From: Gautieria morchelliformis
Taxonomy: Eukaryota > Basidiomycota > Agaricomycetes > Gomphales > Gomphaceae
Length of the DNA stretch: 64,000 nucleotides
Reading direction: 5' to 3'
NCBI GenBank assembly: GCA_015179125.1
Contig: WHVA01000254.1
Location: forward strand, 91,472 to 155,471
The translations under genes were made by a program, and so were the position numbers. Of the stretch, positions 10,801 through 20,219 are shown piece by piece (the first letter of the stretch is position 1; every line of letters starts with the position of its first letter). A model generated the notes under the pieces. That model worked only from the letters and a program-made list of their open reading frames with translations, ran no database searches and had not been told where the DNA came from.

Positions 10801-12141
10801 ACTTGGTGACTGGAGGTCTAGTCGATATAAACCATTGACCTTCGGTGCTTGCATCAATACCTTTCCAGTAGCGTTAGATATTGTGCATTTCTGGCCACCG
10901 AGTCGAATGTCGTAGCCAGCATCATCGCACCGACCGATCGAGACGAGGGTAGCAGCAATTTTTGGAGCATAATATGTATCTTGCAACGTGACTTCTACTG
11001 TTTTATCTCCAACCTTGTTGGATAATACAAGCAGTCCTGAACCGAAGGCATCAAAAGTGCCTTTGTTGGCTGCTCGGATAGTCCTCGGCTGTGAGAATTG
11101 ACAGTAGTTCCTCAATAAATTTTTGTGAGGAGTCATATGCGATGTCGTTCCGGTGTCGAGTATAACTATAACTCCTGAGGATGTGCTCAGATTGAAATTA
11201 GAGCACTCGTCAAAATTGGTGAAGGCAAGATGCCCATCACCACTTTCCTCAGAAGAGGACTCTTCTTCGGCAACATTCGCTTTTGCTTTACCCTTCTTCT
11301 TCTTCTTGGCTTTGGCTTTTTTCTTCTGACGTGGTCCTTGACCTTCTTTACCACCTCCTTTAGCCCAGCAATTTTTGATGGAATGTCCAGGCTTTTTGCA
11401 GTTGGTGCATACATGCGCCTTCTGCGCCTTCTGGTCCTTCTTAGTAGATGAACCAATAAACACCTGCTCTTCTTGCGGGAGTGTTTTCTTCCTGTCATAC
11501 TGAGCCTTTAGTACCCTAATAATATTATCAGGGACCAATGGCATCCCGCATTCTTCAAGCGAAGTGGTAAGGGCGTTCATGACTGCCTCATAGGATGGTG
11601 GAAGTGACGCAAGGATGATGTCCATAAATTCTTCTTCGGAAACTCTGGCTCCCATCTCATTAAGACGAGCATATAGGTCTTGGGCCTTGTCCAAATGATC
11701 TCTCAAGTCTCCATCCTCAGGACATCTCATACTGCGGAGTTGTCGCTGCAGGCTGGTGAGGACCATCTTGGGCTTTTTGGTCATCTCATTGACCAATGCA
11801 TCCCAAGTCTCTTTTGCTGTCTTCTGCTTCTGTAGCATCAGGGCTAATGACTCTGACACTGAGACGATGATTTGGGTCTTGGCTTGTCCTTCTCTAGCAA
11901 GGTATCTCTCCAGCTTCTCCTCAGCCTTATCCATCTGAGTTTCCTCAGCTTCTGTAAGAATATGGCCTGGGGGCATAACTGGAGGATCAGGAGGTCGAGT
12001 GACTCTCCCTTCTACATGCTTGAGTAGATTTTTGGACTCGAAATAGCTGATGAGAGTGGCTCGCCACAATGGCCAATTACTTCCATCAGTAGCAAGCTTC
12101 TCAACACCCAATAGCTTCTCAGAAGTGTCTCCGGGGCCCAT
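7897..12141 (-). CDS. Copia-1 Gag-Pol polyprotein, 1414 aa, intact
   Basis: This frame encodes all retrotransposition proteins in Copia order. A Gag N-terminal region comes first, then a zinc knuckle CX2CX4HX4C (about 245-258) followed by a lysine-rich tail. The aspartic protease motif is DTGT (329-332). Integrase has a zinc-binding HX~4H..CX2C region (about 460-500) and catalytic D525, D588 and E624 (YSD, VSDRGG, GVAE). Reverse transcriptase carries QMDVDYAYL and AVDDLTI, the latter in place of YVDD. RNase H has YSDADW and LSSTEAEF. There is no stop or frameshift, so Gag and Pol are one frame with no recoding signal. The ATG at 12141 lies inside the tRNA primer site, 5 nt from the LTR. The stop at 7897 abuts the purine tract. 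The protein would form cytoplasmic virus-like particles and integrate cDNA in the nucleus. Confidence 0.95.
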   Translation of the reverse strand: MGPGDTSEKLLGVEKLATDGSNWPLWRATLISYFESKNLLKHVEGRVTRPPDPPVMPPGHILTEAEETQMDKAEEKLERYLAREGQAKTQIIVSVSESLALMLQKQKTAKETWDALVNEMTKKPKMVLTSLQRQLRSMRCPEDGDLRDHLDKAQDLYARLNEMGARVSEEEFMDIILASLPPSYEAVMNALTTSLEECGMPLVPDNIIRVLKAQYDRKKTLPQEEQVFIGSSTKKDQKAQKAHVCTNCKKPGHSIKNCWAKGGGKEGQGPRQKKKAKAKKKKKGKAKANVAEEESSSEESGDGHLAFTNFDECSNFNLSTSSGVIVILDTGTTSHMTPHKNLLRNYCQFSQPRTIRAANKGTFDAFGSGLLVLSNKVGDKTVEVTLQDTYYAPKIAATLVSIGRCDDAGYDIRLGGQKCTISNATGKVLMQAPKVNGLYRLDLQSPSAQAHMCLSAMEIHQKMGHISQKSLQHLLNHGMILGIELSSTGDRIVCDACIQAKIARKPLPREPRDRTSKFGDRIYSDVWGPARHLTIDKKSYYVSFIDDYSRESVIYLMANKSEAFSKYKLYEALMLRQRNVHIKALVSDRGGEYTSSEFEQHLAKQGTKHQLTVHDTPESNGVAERLNRTLTERTRAMLLESGLPKILWGYAIQHANYLRNRTHTRALPDKTPYEMIHHEKPNLKDIHAWGIEVYVKVTQGDKLEARAKRAWWIGISAQSHGHYIYWPDSHKVSVERNVVFDSEMKKGKVPIISIEESKLPTSREEKKAIPASVPMPGRLVSEEAKIEEIDENAPEEYLEKLQPIQGVDDRPREAEPIRRSERIRQQQVQPAPSGPVTRSQTQRQAGAHMTTLAYEDVEDHKEVLFDQELSSEIDGISSYECAISAFLTDGQNNNKAPDLSQIEPSNADEALSNPIWKKSMDKEYEALIDKGVWERAKPPPGANIVGNKWVYLWKRNPEGKPIMPKSRMVAQGFTQKFGVDYDETYSPVARLSSLRIICAIAARNDWPIHQMDVDYAYLNATLPEPIYMKQPYGYESRDKDEVLLLKKALYGLKQSGREWYKRLSGEFHKLGFTTSATDGAVFYRRGGKGHVIIATAVDDLTITAENQPVLDEVKRDLAQVFSMKDLGEIHWLLNLKIERDWQKKTIAISQPAYIEKIIKKFNLEDAKTYATPLDPAVKLSKDQCPSTERGKKAMSKFPYRQAIGSLMWAAVATRPDIAFAVSLLLQFLENPGGTHWNAVKRVFKYLKGTKHYKLTLGRNRDGLMGYSDADWGSQSHRRSYSAYLFQIDGGTVSWSCQKQSIVALSSTEAEFVALTHAGKEALWMRHFISEIFQPLNRPIKIYSDNQSAIAITYGTQQHTRTKHFDIRLYFLRDIIKNQQAKLVYLPTEQMLADILTKGLPSPRVKILNEQIGIY

Positions 12142-12146
12142 AACCC
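12134..12146 (-). promoter_or_regulatory. Copia-1 primer-binding site (half-tRNA-iMet type)
   Basis: Directly after the LTR the minus strand reads GGGTTATGGGCCC. This is the exact complement of the anticodon arm GGGCCCATAACCC of eukaryotic initiator tRNA. Drosophila copia and yeast Ty5 are known to prime from such an internal tRNA-iMet site. The gag ATG is the complement of the CAU anticodon within it. Confidence 0.85.
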
Positions 12147-12643
12147 TGTAGAGGACAGGAATTATAGGCAGTAGGTATGGACTTGTTGCTCAAAAGAATA
12201 GACTAGAAAACAATTCACTCTCTCAGTGAATTTAGTTGTCACTGTAAATATATTATACACTACCTAGAAAACAATTCACTACAGAGGATTTCTAGGTTAA
12301 TAAATCGAAAGAATGCTAGACTAATTTACTTGCCTCTCTCAGTGAATTTAGTTGTCACTGAGAGAGGGGGAAACTGTTTCACTGCGCATGTACTACTACC
12401 CGGCCCTTTAGCGCCCAAGAGCTCGCACGTCGAAGTCATTTCAGACTCCGCTGGGTGCAGCCGCTTGTGAAATTAGGAATAACAAGATGAAATGGGGAGA
12501 TAGGGAGTGAGTGGAAAATTTCGAAAATAACCAGAGAAATGGATGCATGATACAAGAACAACATGAAAAGAAATTGAGAAAGCACACAACAAATTGGATA
12601 TATTATGCTTGATTTTGGTGCAGGAGCATCAATGCACCCAACA
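12147..12643 (-). repeat. Copia-1 5' LTR
   Basis: 497 bp, identical to the 3' LTR except for two substitutions. It abuts LTR-S sequence at 12644 with no 5-bp duplication. Confidence 0.95.
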
Positions 12644-12786
12644 CCCCGTTCGGGCAACCCTCTTGTTTCGTGAAAATTCATTGGTTCACTTATTCACCGA
12701 ACGGCATACTTATTCGCACAAGTTATTCGGGGCATTCGCTGTGTTCACTAATACACGATCTTAACGCCTAAAAACCAATCTTGACA
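12644..12786 (+). repeat. LTR-S fragment (3' end only)
   Basis: Matches the last about 140 bp of the LTR-S family (compare 34108-34252 and 42858-43002), ending CAATCTTGACA. Its remainder should lie left of Copia-1 if Copia-1 had simply inserted here, but Gypsy-A sequence is found there instead. Confidence 0.85.
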
Positions 12787-15404
12787 GATCCTCACCGTGA
12801 CACACCCGTAGAAATCTTGCATACCGTGTTGCTGGGGTTGATCAAATATGTGTGGCACAATTTGCACACCACTTGGAAAGATCATGAACAGGAACTGTTT
12901 ATCACACGTCTCCAAGGTATGAACATTGACGGGCTGGCGATCCCCCCGATACGCGCCGCATACATGTCTCAATATAGAAATGCATTGATTGGGAAAACTT
13001 CAAAATGCTAATGGAGACATGTGTATTCCATGTCCACGGGATTGTGGGTGATCCCCAATTTGAGCTGATTAAAGCGACAGGGCGACTGGGGGCAGTCCTA
13101 TGGTATCACGAGCTCCGTAACATGGGCGAGTACCTGGTGAAATAATTTCTATCACTGTGATACATTCTATCACTCACAAACGACCAGGACGATTTGCGGG
13201 TGTTAGTAGCAAACATTTTGGATGCCTTTGATGCGGTGGACTCAGCATGCATCATTGACAAGGGGAAACTACATGTCCTTGTCCATCTTCCAGAAGATGT
13301 CGAACACTTTGGTCTGGCCATTCGATATGCAACTGAGGTTTTCGAATGCTTTAACCATGTTTTTCACATGTGTTCCATCCTCAGTAATCACCAGGCCCCG
13401 GGCCGTGACATAGCGCGCAAGTGTGCCAGCATGGAGCGGCTCAAACACCTCGTGAGTGGGGATACTGGGACGAGCAGAGCAGTAAGGACGACGACCCTAC
13501 CACGTGGATCCAGGCCTCTCGTAGGGTTCAAGGCATGCTCCTTCAGCACCCTATTGTGCAGACCCATTTGGGGTGGGTTCCACCATCGAAATGGAGACAA
13601 GGTTATATTTTCATTTAAGTGTAACCTGTTACATATCGAGATTTCCACTAAGTCGGAACTGGAAAGGACAGCGGCTTCAACTTGTAGGTTGTGCCCCCAA
13701 TGAACTATCATCCTAAGTATTTCGGAAATGAGTCAGAAGTCGGAAAGTACTGAACTAAAGATTGGTCGGAACTTGAGTCGGAACTGAGGCGGAAGGCGGA
13801 AGACGGAAGGCAGAGAGACGGAGGTCTTGCTAGACTCACTGTGCTAAGAACAGGAGATGGAGCCAAGGAAATCAAGTATCGAAGGTGATTATCTGATTGC
13901 AGAATAACAGACATACATGACAGGCTTTTATACAAAGAGCTGAGACAACAGCTAATGAGATGGTACTAAGCAAATTCCGGGGGAAGCGGAAGTCGGGTAG
14001 ACAATGCGTGGGAACAAACTAATTGGGAACAATGGGACTACAAGGGGGGTTCAGGGTAAGGTAAAACAATGGCAAAGAACAAGGGGTCAGGAAAACATAT
14101 CTGACAACGAAACACAAGGAGGACTGGACATATGGTCTTGATGAACAATGAAGCGGGTCCGGTGGGTCCGAGTAATAGAGTCGAAAGAACAAGGGAGTAG
14201 AACAAGGGGCGGAATGTCGGAAGTATCGGAGGGGCGGAAAGTGTTGCGGAACTGAAGGTCAGAAGTCGGAAATGCACGGTCATAACATAACCACAGCATG
14301 ACTGATTTATGGCGGAACCAACACCCAGGTTATGTCAAGCCCGTCGCCCAGAAGAAGCGCAACCCTCTGAAGTGGTCGGACTCCCTAGGCCCACAGGCAC
14401 GTATCCTGGCGCCCCCCGATGAAAACTCCACATGGCACCACGGCACGTATGTGACAGCCCGATCCGAGGACATTTGCAAGATAGGTTCATGGGTCTTTGC
14501 AGACCACAACTCAGTAGGGTCACTCATGAAATTTTTTATTTCATTGTGTTCATTTGCGCATGGCAGGTGGTGGTCATTGGGCGCGTCAACTGCCTATTGA
14601 TCCCTGAAAGCCCAACAGAGCATTACCCTTATGTTATCTTCCAAGTATTTCACATTTCAGACACCTTGCATGCCGATTTTCACATGCCGTGTCTTCGATG
14701 ATTGAATAGTGAGCCTTAGTTCCTTGGCATACGACCACAGGTGGGTGCGCCTCATCATCCCTGGGCTCTTTCTCACCTACTTCCTGGCATAGGATGTCAA
14801 ATTCATAGTCAATGTTCAACATGACTGCCGCAGTGCCCACTGTGGTCTCACCGGCTCTCAAGTGCACCATCAGGAATGGAAAGCCACCAATCATACCTCC
14901 CCTGCTCTTCACCACGCAGATGACCATCATTTTGTTCTCAACCTCACTGCCTTACACAATGCTGCCCTGGTACGCCAGACGTTGCCTCATGCACACGGCC
15001 CCACAGCTCCTTCAGCCTGACCGATGCCACTATCATGATGGAATGGCCACCCAGGTTTGTGTAATGCGGGCTCACGAGCATGCCAAAATAAAGGCCAAAG
15101 CGCAGGCAACGAGAAGTGCGAACAAACAGAAGGCAAAAACTGCGGCTGCGAAGGAATATGACCAACTACCTGGAACCCCCCCACAACCTGACGATGCCAC
15201 ACATTGGCAAAATGAAAGTGATTCTGAAGCAAGTGAAGCTCCCGACTGGCATCACTCAGAACCCGACACTCCAATGGACATTGATGCGGATGGTGACCCT
15301 AACTTACCTGTCCTGTGTTCCACATGTGCGCACCCCATCAAACGATGCCGTGTTGAATGACACTTCCCCTGACGTCTCCCTAAGACTCCCTTAGCCCAGC
15401 CAGC
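12787..15404 (+). pseudogene. Decayed DNA-transposase-like gene (CACTA/Plavaka-type tentative)
   Basis: The pieces line up as one spliced gene. It begins DPHRDTPVEILHTVLLGL (12787 on). FHVHGIVGDPQFELIKATG follows in another frame, then an intron-like gap (GTGAAA ... CCAG, about 13138-13188). Next are DDLRVLVANILDAFDAVD and LHVLVHLPEDVEHFG, a one-base shift near 13458, and QHPIVQTHLGWVPPSKW. After the solo LTR at 13627-14287 it resumes with PGYVKPVAQKKRNPLKW, an intron (about 14518-14565) and GRVNCLLIPES. A basic, Ala-rich tail runs to about 15390. I recall this kind of protein from basidiomycete CACTA-related transposons, but no catalytic DDE set was placed. Frameshifts and the LTR insertion make it dead. 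Confidence 0.5.
13627..14287 (-). mobile_element. Solo LTR (661 bp) with TAACC target duplication
   Basis: TGTTACATAT ... GTCATAACA bounds the element. TAACC occurs directly on both sides (13622-13626 and 14288-14292). A TATAAAAG box on the minus strand near 13925-13932 suggests minus orientation. It is rich in CGGAAGTCGGAA-type words. It interrupts the transposase-like gene. Confidence 0.85.
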
Positions 15405-16098
15405 TGTCAAGATTGGTTTTCAGGCGTTAATATCAAGTATTAGTGAACACGGCGAATGCCCGAATAACTTGTGCGAATAAGTATGCCATTCGGCGAATAG
15501 GCGAACCAATTAATGTTCACAAGGTAAGAGGGTTTGCCTAAACGGGGCTCACCCTATCTACAGTCGTAGCGAAATAGCCCGTGGCTCTTGACGATGTGAC
15601 GTACAAGATCTCACGGAAGGGCTGTCTAAGTCTTGACAATCCCTTCACTGGCGAAGGTGCTCCTTCGGAGCCCTTCGCCAACAACACAGAAAGTGGTTCG
15701 AAGGCTAAGGTAACGATCGAAAAGCTGATGGAGTTACTGACGAGCCATCATGCCGGATAGGGATGTCGATCGTGATTTGATGGTGTGCCTGTTGGAGAAT
15801 GATGCGAGCAGCGAATGATCGAGAACAGAGGTGACATAGAGGAGGATAGGTCGAGGTGGAGGGCGAACACAGAACACCATTGGAAGAGGGTCGAGCGGAG
15901 TAGGTGGTAGACCCAGTGATGACTGCTAAGTCAGTTCAAAGACGTCGATCGTTCGTTTGATGGCGTGGCTATGGCAATTGGCGCAAACAGTGAGAATTGG
16001 TTGCCGAACATGACAATGGCGATCGGAACAAACACGGAAATGGGGTGAGAAATGGCAGGACAGAGCACCTGAGTATGAGAAATAAACACGTCATGACA
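15405..16098 (-). mobile_element. LTR-S solo LTR copy with CCAGC target duplication
   Basis: In plus reading it begins TGTCAAGATTGG and ends TCATGACA. CCAGC flanks it at 15400-15404 and 16099-16103. It is shorter (694 bp) than the about 1031-bp copies, so it carries internal deletion. The family's TATA (GATATAAG in the 33.8 kb copy) orients LTR-S as TGTCATGACC to TTGACA, making this copy minus. Confidence 0.85.
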
Positions 16099-16302
16099 CC
16101 AGCGAGTCTACTGGTTCCAAAGCTATGCACACCAACGGTTTCTTACTTAAGCCACACACAACACTCGCACCATCACACAATTGTGCCACTTTCTTTATTC
16201 ATTGCTCGCAAACTATTTATAAGTGTTGGCGCCCCTGCACCCCTGCACCTCTCGCATCCCTTTTCCCATTTGCTGCCACATCTACCAAAAAAGCCCCCAT
16301 GG

Positions 16303-17740
16303 CTCCCACCGACCCATATGGCACTGGTGCCCCATCAGGCTCCCCCTTCCCATATCATGAAGCCAGTTCTGACAGTGTGCTCTCATCTGATAATTCCAAC
16401 TCGACTCAGCTGCAGCCCATAGCCCACTTGAGCATGGAGGATCGCATTGAACAAATGCGGCGTGATACGGATCATCACGAGCCAAGTCAGTCAGGGTACT
16501 TCAGCCCACACATTGACCCTTCTTTGGACAGTCTCCCTCAATCATTCCCCAATCTCGCAGGTGGCAAACGACCTTATGCCCACATTGAACCCGAGGACAA
16601 TGTTCTGCCTCCTGTGGCACCACGTGGTAATGCGCACCAACTTGTTGCTGCACTCAAGTCCCACAAGAAATACCGGCCCAGCAGTGTGGCCCTCCTGGAT
16701 AGTTGGGCCGATTGTCAGGTGCGTGTCCCCCCATTGTGTCGAACACGCACACTCATCGTCATCGGAGGATGACCCACTTTCCCGAGAGCTTATCATCCTC
16801 GATGTGATCCTGCAAGCTATCCCAGATAACAACACGAGTCACGCCCAATACCAGATCCCCAAAGGACTCAAGGCAAGAATGATTTCATCTGATTGTTTTG
16901 TCATTCCACTCACTCTTCCCCCACAAGACCAACATCAAAAAATATACCAACTGCATCATCCTCTCACCTAAGCTTACTGCTTATAGAGGCAACATTGCCC
17001 TGGCAGTACTTGTGCGTCCCGACCCCGTTTCTCCCCGTTCACATTCTTACCTTGTTCCAGAATACCATGTGCGAGCTTCATATTCACGAACTTCCCGCAG
17101 CTGAACACGAAGATCGCATTCAAGCTGTGATCACCGAGATAAGCACCAAGGCTACAACCGCCCGCAACATGATCAAGAAACTTGTAAGTGCACATGCCAC
17201 CTTTGTACCAATCTCATTTTCACTGCATTGTCAGGTTTTGTACTCACTTGGGGCACCCAGTAGGCATAGGCACATCAGTGACCTGTGTCATGCTCTGATC
17301 AAGAAGAGTGTCACCGGACTCGCCATGACAACTTACACGCAAGTTCACATGCCATTCATTGTAACTATTCTAGCCTTTTGCATGTATATATTCTAACCCG
17401 GCATGTACCCAGCACACAGTCATATGCGAAACAAGTGACACTAAAGAAACCTGGGAGCTTGTAGACAAGAGACTTCATGAGTGGGAAGAACGGAACCCCA
17501 CACCAGAAAAATTCCAAGAGTTCGTCCATTGCTGTTCCCACATTTACGGTAGCTTACCTCCCCTGCAGGGCCATGAAGATCAACTACCGGCTTGACCAGG
17601 AAGATTTCCCATGTGCAAACACAGACCTTGCAATGCGCCCTGTCACACTGACCAAGGACCTCAAAAAATGGCAGACGGTTTGTGACCACCATGCAGGCAA
17701 GGCAGGCACCGAAAAGGTTGGCAGGAGAGGGAGAGCTTAG
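16303..17740 (+). pseudogene. Unknown spliced gene, probably broken
   Basis: From ATG 16303 an exon encodes a Ser/Pro-rich N-terminus, then LSMEDRIEQMRRDTDHH, and ends near SVALLDSWADCQ (about 16718). Later exon-like pieces are LIILDVILQAIPDNNTSHAQYQIPKGLK (about 16790-16872), PKLTAYRGNIA (about 16965-17000), MCELHIHELPAAEHEDRIQ, ITEISTKATTARNMIKKL (about 17130-17182), DLCHALIKKSVTG and WELVDKRLHEWEERNPTPEKFQEF (about 17450-17525). This colinear order in changing frames with GT/AG-like gaps fits a fungal gene with many short introns. The family is of unknown function. Frame changes without obvious splice sites suggest decay. Confidence 0.45.
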
Positions 17741-17859
17741 TGCGTATATAAGGGCATCGAATGACAAACAAGTCAAGGATATTGTAATTAGCCTCGGCGA
17801 TGGTTTGAAAGATACATATTGGATATATATTTATGGTCATATTCAGACCCCTCGAAGCT

Positions 17860-18070
17860 CTTATTGAGGTTTGCTAGCGGTGCCAGAAAGCTATTGCGAT
17901 GGCATATCAGACCCAATGATTGAGCTGGCCAGAATGTCAAAGTGGGGCCACGCATACATTTGTCCCAAAGGTCTCAGTGAGGTTTGCTAGCTGTCCCAGA
18001 AAGCTCTTACGATGAAATGTGAGAGCCGACATTTGAGCTGGCCGGTAGGTCAACATGAGGCCACAGAGAG
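17860..18070. repeat. Diverged tandem duplication, about 107-bp unit
   Basis: GAGGTTTGCTAGC..GTGCCAGAAAGCT at about 17867 and GAGGTTTGCTAGCTGTCCCAGAAAGCT at about 17980 start two imperfect copies that both run through a GAGCTGGCC block to GGCCAC. Non-coding. Confidence 0.7.
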
Positions 18071-18299
18071 ATTTGTGTCCAAGCTCTTATTGAGGGGTGT
18101 GACGGGGACTGACAGAGGTACTACTGCCAAACCTCGACGAAACGTTCAATATTTTTTAAGCCTAGAACGATTCCCGGAGGTTTATTTACTAGACATAAGC
18201 ACGCGATCTCCCACAGGTATATTCTACTTGGCCTCAACATCATCAGAGAAGCATTTCAAAAACATTTATTACCGGCGGTGGTGTACCTCGTGTGACTTG

Positions 18300-18728
18300 C
18301 CAAGCTTGCACAGCTTACTAAGCTGCTAACCCCAGCTAGGGTTATTACACTTACTTAGTGTATTAATTCTCAGTTAAGTAGTTGCATTTCTACTTAGCCA
18401 CCCAGACTAACACTCTAGGTGAAATTCTGCAGAGTGAGTCTGACAATCGATTTCCTTGTCAATTAGCTCTCCAATACCTGAGACGAACTGATCAGTGACT
18501 TTCACAAGTCACTTCTTAAACCCTAGTCGCTCGTTTATTGCAGTGCATTGACGTCAATCGGGTCAGTCCACTTACAAACTCTCCTGTGAAGCCATTCCTA
18601 TCTTTTTGGAATACTTGGACCCCAATAGTCGTCCTCGAACCTACAGACTAATAGTTTGTTATTCATTATGCCAGTAGTGTTTAATATTCTTGCAGTTTTG
18701 TATACGACACGTCCTGATAGACCAAAGT
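18300..18728 (-). repeat. Fragment of LTR-C (relative of Gypsy-B LTR), inverted
   Basis: Reverse complement of parts of 34975-35530. Blocks such as the CTATCGGGGTCCAAGTATTCC region and the GTATACGAAACTCAAAGAAT region recur in inverted order with an internal deletion. It is truncated on both sides and joined directly to an LTR-S fragment. Confidence 0.75.
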
Positions 18729-18977
18729 CGAGAAGATGATGGGACCAGTGATGAACCATCAAGCCGGGTAAAGGATGACAATCGTGTTTGATGGCGTGCC
18801 TACTGGCGACTGATGCGAGTAGCAAATCGTCATTCGGCGAATGCAGCAAAAGGGAGAATGGAGCGAACATAGAGGAGGTGTGATTGAAGGGAAGAGCAAA
18901 GCCGAGTGAACATGGAGGAGGAGTGGTGAAAGGGAAAATAGGGATAGCTGGGTACAAGAAATAAACAAGTCATGACA
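18729..18977 (-). repeat. LTR-S fragment ending TCATGACA
   Basis: Matches the terminal 250 bp of LTR-S copies (compare 38228-38447), ending with the family terminus. The other end is fused to the LTR-C fragment. Confidence 0.8.
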
Positions 18978-19499
18978 AGGTGGTGCAGGCCGAGGAGACA
19001 AGGTTGCGTGCGTTCTGTAGTGTGTCGATAGGAATTGAGCATGTTTTTGCGCCTTTTGTTTTAGGAAGGGCAATGCTATGTATGAGGTCATGTAGTTTAT
19101 TGAGCACATTATTTATGGTATCAGAGGAAGGGGATTCAGGAGGGTCTAAGTCCATAGGTGGTGGTTGCAGAGTGAGAGCCATCCGGGAGGCAACGACAGA
19201 GATGTTGTAAAGAAAGATGTCAACTACACGGGAGAAAAAGGAGGCAAATATATAAAAGGACATATGGTATTATAAATCTCGGCGTTAGCAGTCCGTAGTA
19301 AGGATATGTAGAAACTAACATAATCTCGGAATGATGATGATGATGCAGGGTGACCTCGTGAAGGGGATTGACGAAATACTTATTTGACAACCGTAAAATG
19401 GATGCCAGCTGATGGACATTGTCTCTCTTATAATATAACCTGGAAGAGGAACAACAGTTGTCGAGTTAGCCAACGCGATACAAGACAATCGACTCGGTC

Positions 19500-19817
19500 T
19501 CACGGCAAACCGTATAGCGATTGCAGGAATTCCAATACCTCATCTGCTTTGTCCGACAAGCGAACTACCGAGAGCCCATCAAACGTCTCGGAACTTTGCA
19601 GCGGTGTAGCCACTGCGAACATGTCTTGAAAAGTTGTGGAATGGCGAGCAAGTTGGCTTTTGTGGACGCGGAACGCAACATCCTCTGCAAACAGCACAAT
19701 ATTGCCATCGTCAATGTAATATTGTTCGCTGCGTCTCATGGAAATATCCCTCCGTTCCGCAGGGGATTCGCGCGAAAAGGGTGCGTGTGAAGGAGGCATG
19801 TTAGCCTCGGGATACAT
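19500..19817 (-). pseudogene. BTB/POZ-domain protein, N-terminal fragment
   Basis: The ATG at 19817 opens 105 aa ending at a stop near 19500. The segment EQYYIDDGNIVLFAEDVAFR then VHKSQLARHSTTFQDMF is the classic fungal BTB core: the D-G-N-I-V-L strand, then the V-H-K/R-x-x-L-A helix. Only the first half of the domain is present. A further frame downstream (19315-19503) gives no BTB continuation. It diverges from the BTB gene at 20216, with about 400 bp between their starts. Fungal BTB proteins of this kind are usually orphan adaptors of unknown partner. Confidence 0.6.
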
Positions 19818-20032
19818 CCTCCACTCGTTTGCTTGTTGTCTCCAATTTCGCTAATTATTGAGTGCTATACTTATCTAGCCGTCCGAGAGACCTGACAGAT
19901 ACAGCAAGAAGGTCCGGAAGATGTCGTGTCTGAAATCTGAAATCAGGAAAAGTACAAAGGGCGCTGTCATTCAAGCGTTACATAAACGTTACTGTAAGTA
20001 ATCAGGATTCGAAAGCCTGTGCCAGATGAGGC

Positions 20033-20042
20033 GCTATAAAAA
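20033..20042 (+). promoter_or_regulatory. TATA box of the BTB gene copy 1
   Basis: GCGCTATAAAAAAGAA lies about 45 bp upstream of the first ATG (20079). It is conserved in arm 2 (about 47085-47098) and has a TATAAAAG counterpart near the third copy (about 44104). Confidence 0.6.
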
Positions 20043-20078
20043 AGAACTGTGGATATTTGCTTCAACGCCCACCAACCT

Positions 20079-20219
20079 ATGGTCACCTTCATCGTAGGGG
20101 TAAGTCGAGATCGCACCATTAAATTAGAAATTATTGATAGGGTACTGTAACTTGCACCTCAGATGAGCCAACCAATTGAATCCACGACCCATACCCACCA
20201 CTGTGCCTCAGTGCGTTGA
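20079..20219 (+). CDS. Spliced 25-codon upstream ORF of the BTB gene
   Basis: ATG at 20079 gives MVTFIVG. A 63-nt intron follows (GTAAGT at 20100, CACCTCAG ending 20162). Exon 2 adds MSQPIESTTHTHHCASVR and a TGA at 20217-20219, immediately before the BTB frame. Arm 2 has the same exon structure and peptide, and its TGA is followed at once by the BTB ATG (TGAATG). Conservation in only two young copies is weak evidence for function. It may be a leader ORF allowing reinitiation, or simply leader sequence. Confidence 0.4.

Larger units (their letters stand above)
7387..12643 (-). mobile_element. Copia-1, full-length Ty1/Copia retrotransposon
   Basis: Two 497-bp LTRs (7387-7883 and 12147-12643) flank one open 1414-aa Gag-Pol frame. 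A primer-binding site follows the 5' LTR and a GAGGGGGCG purine tract precedes the 3' LTR. The LTRs differ at two positions (G/T and G/A), so the insertion or last gene conversion is recent. No target duplication is present: the left flank is Gypsy-A sequence and the right flank is an unrelated LTR family (LTR-S). By layout this is the only potentially active element in the window. Confidence 0.95.

Noticed and set aside
12644..16098. Inverted LTR-S copies as terminal inverted repeats of one DNA transposon
   Set aside because: The right copy has its own CCAGC duplication and LTR-S occurs alone elsewhere, so these are independent insertions in opposite orientation.
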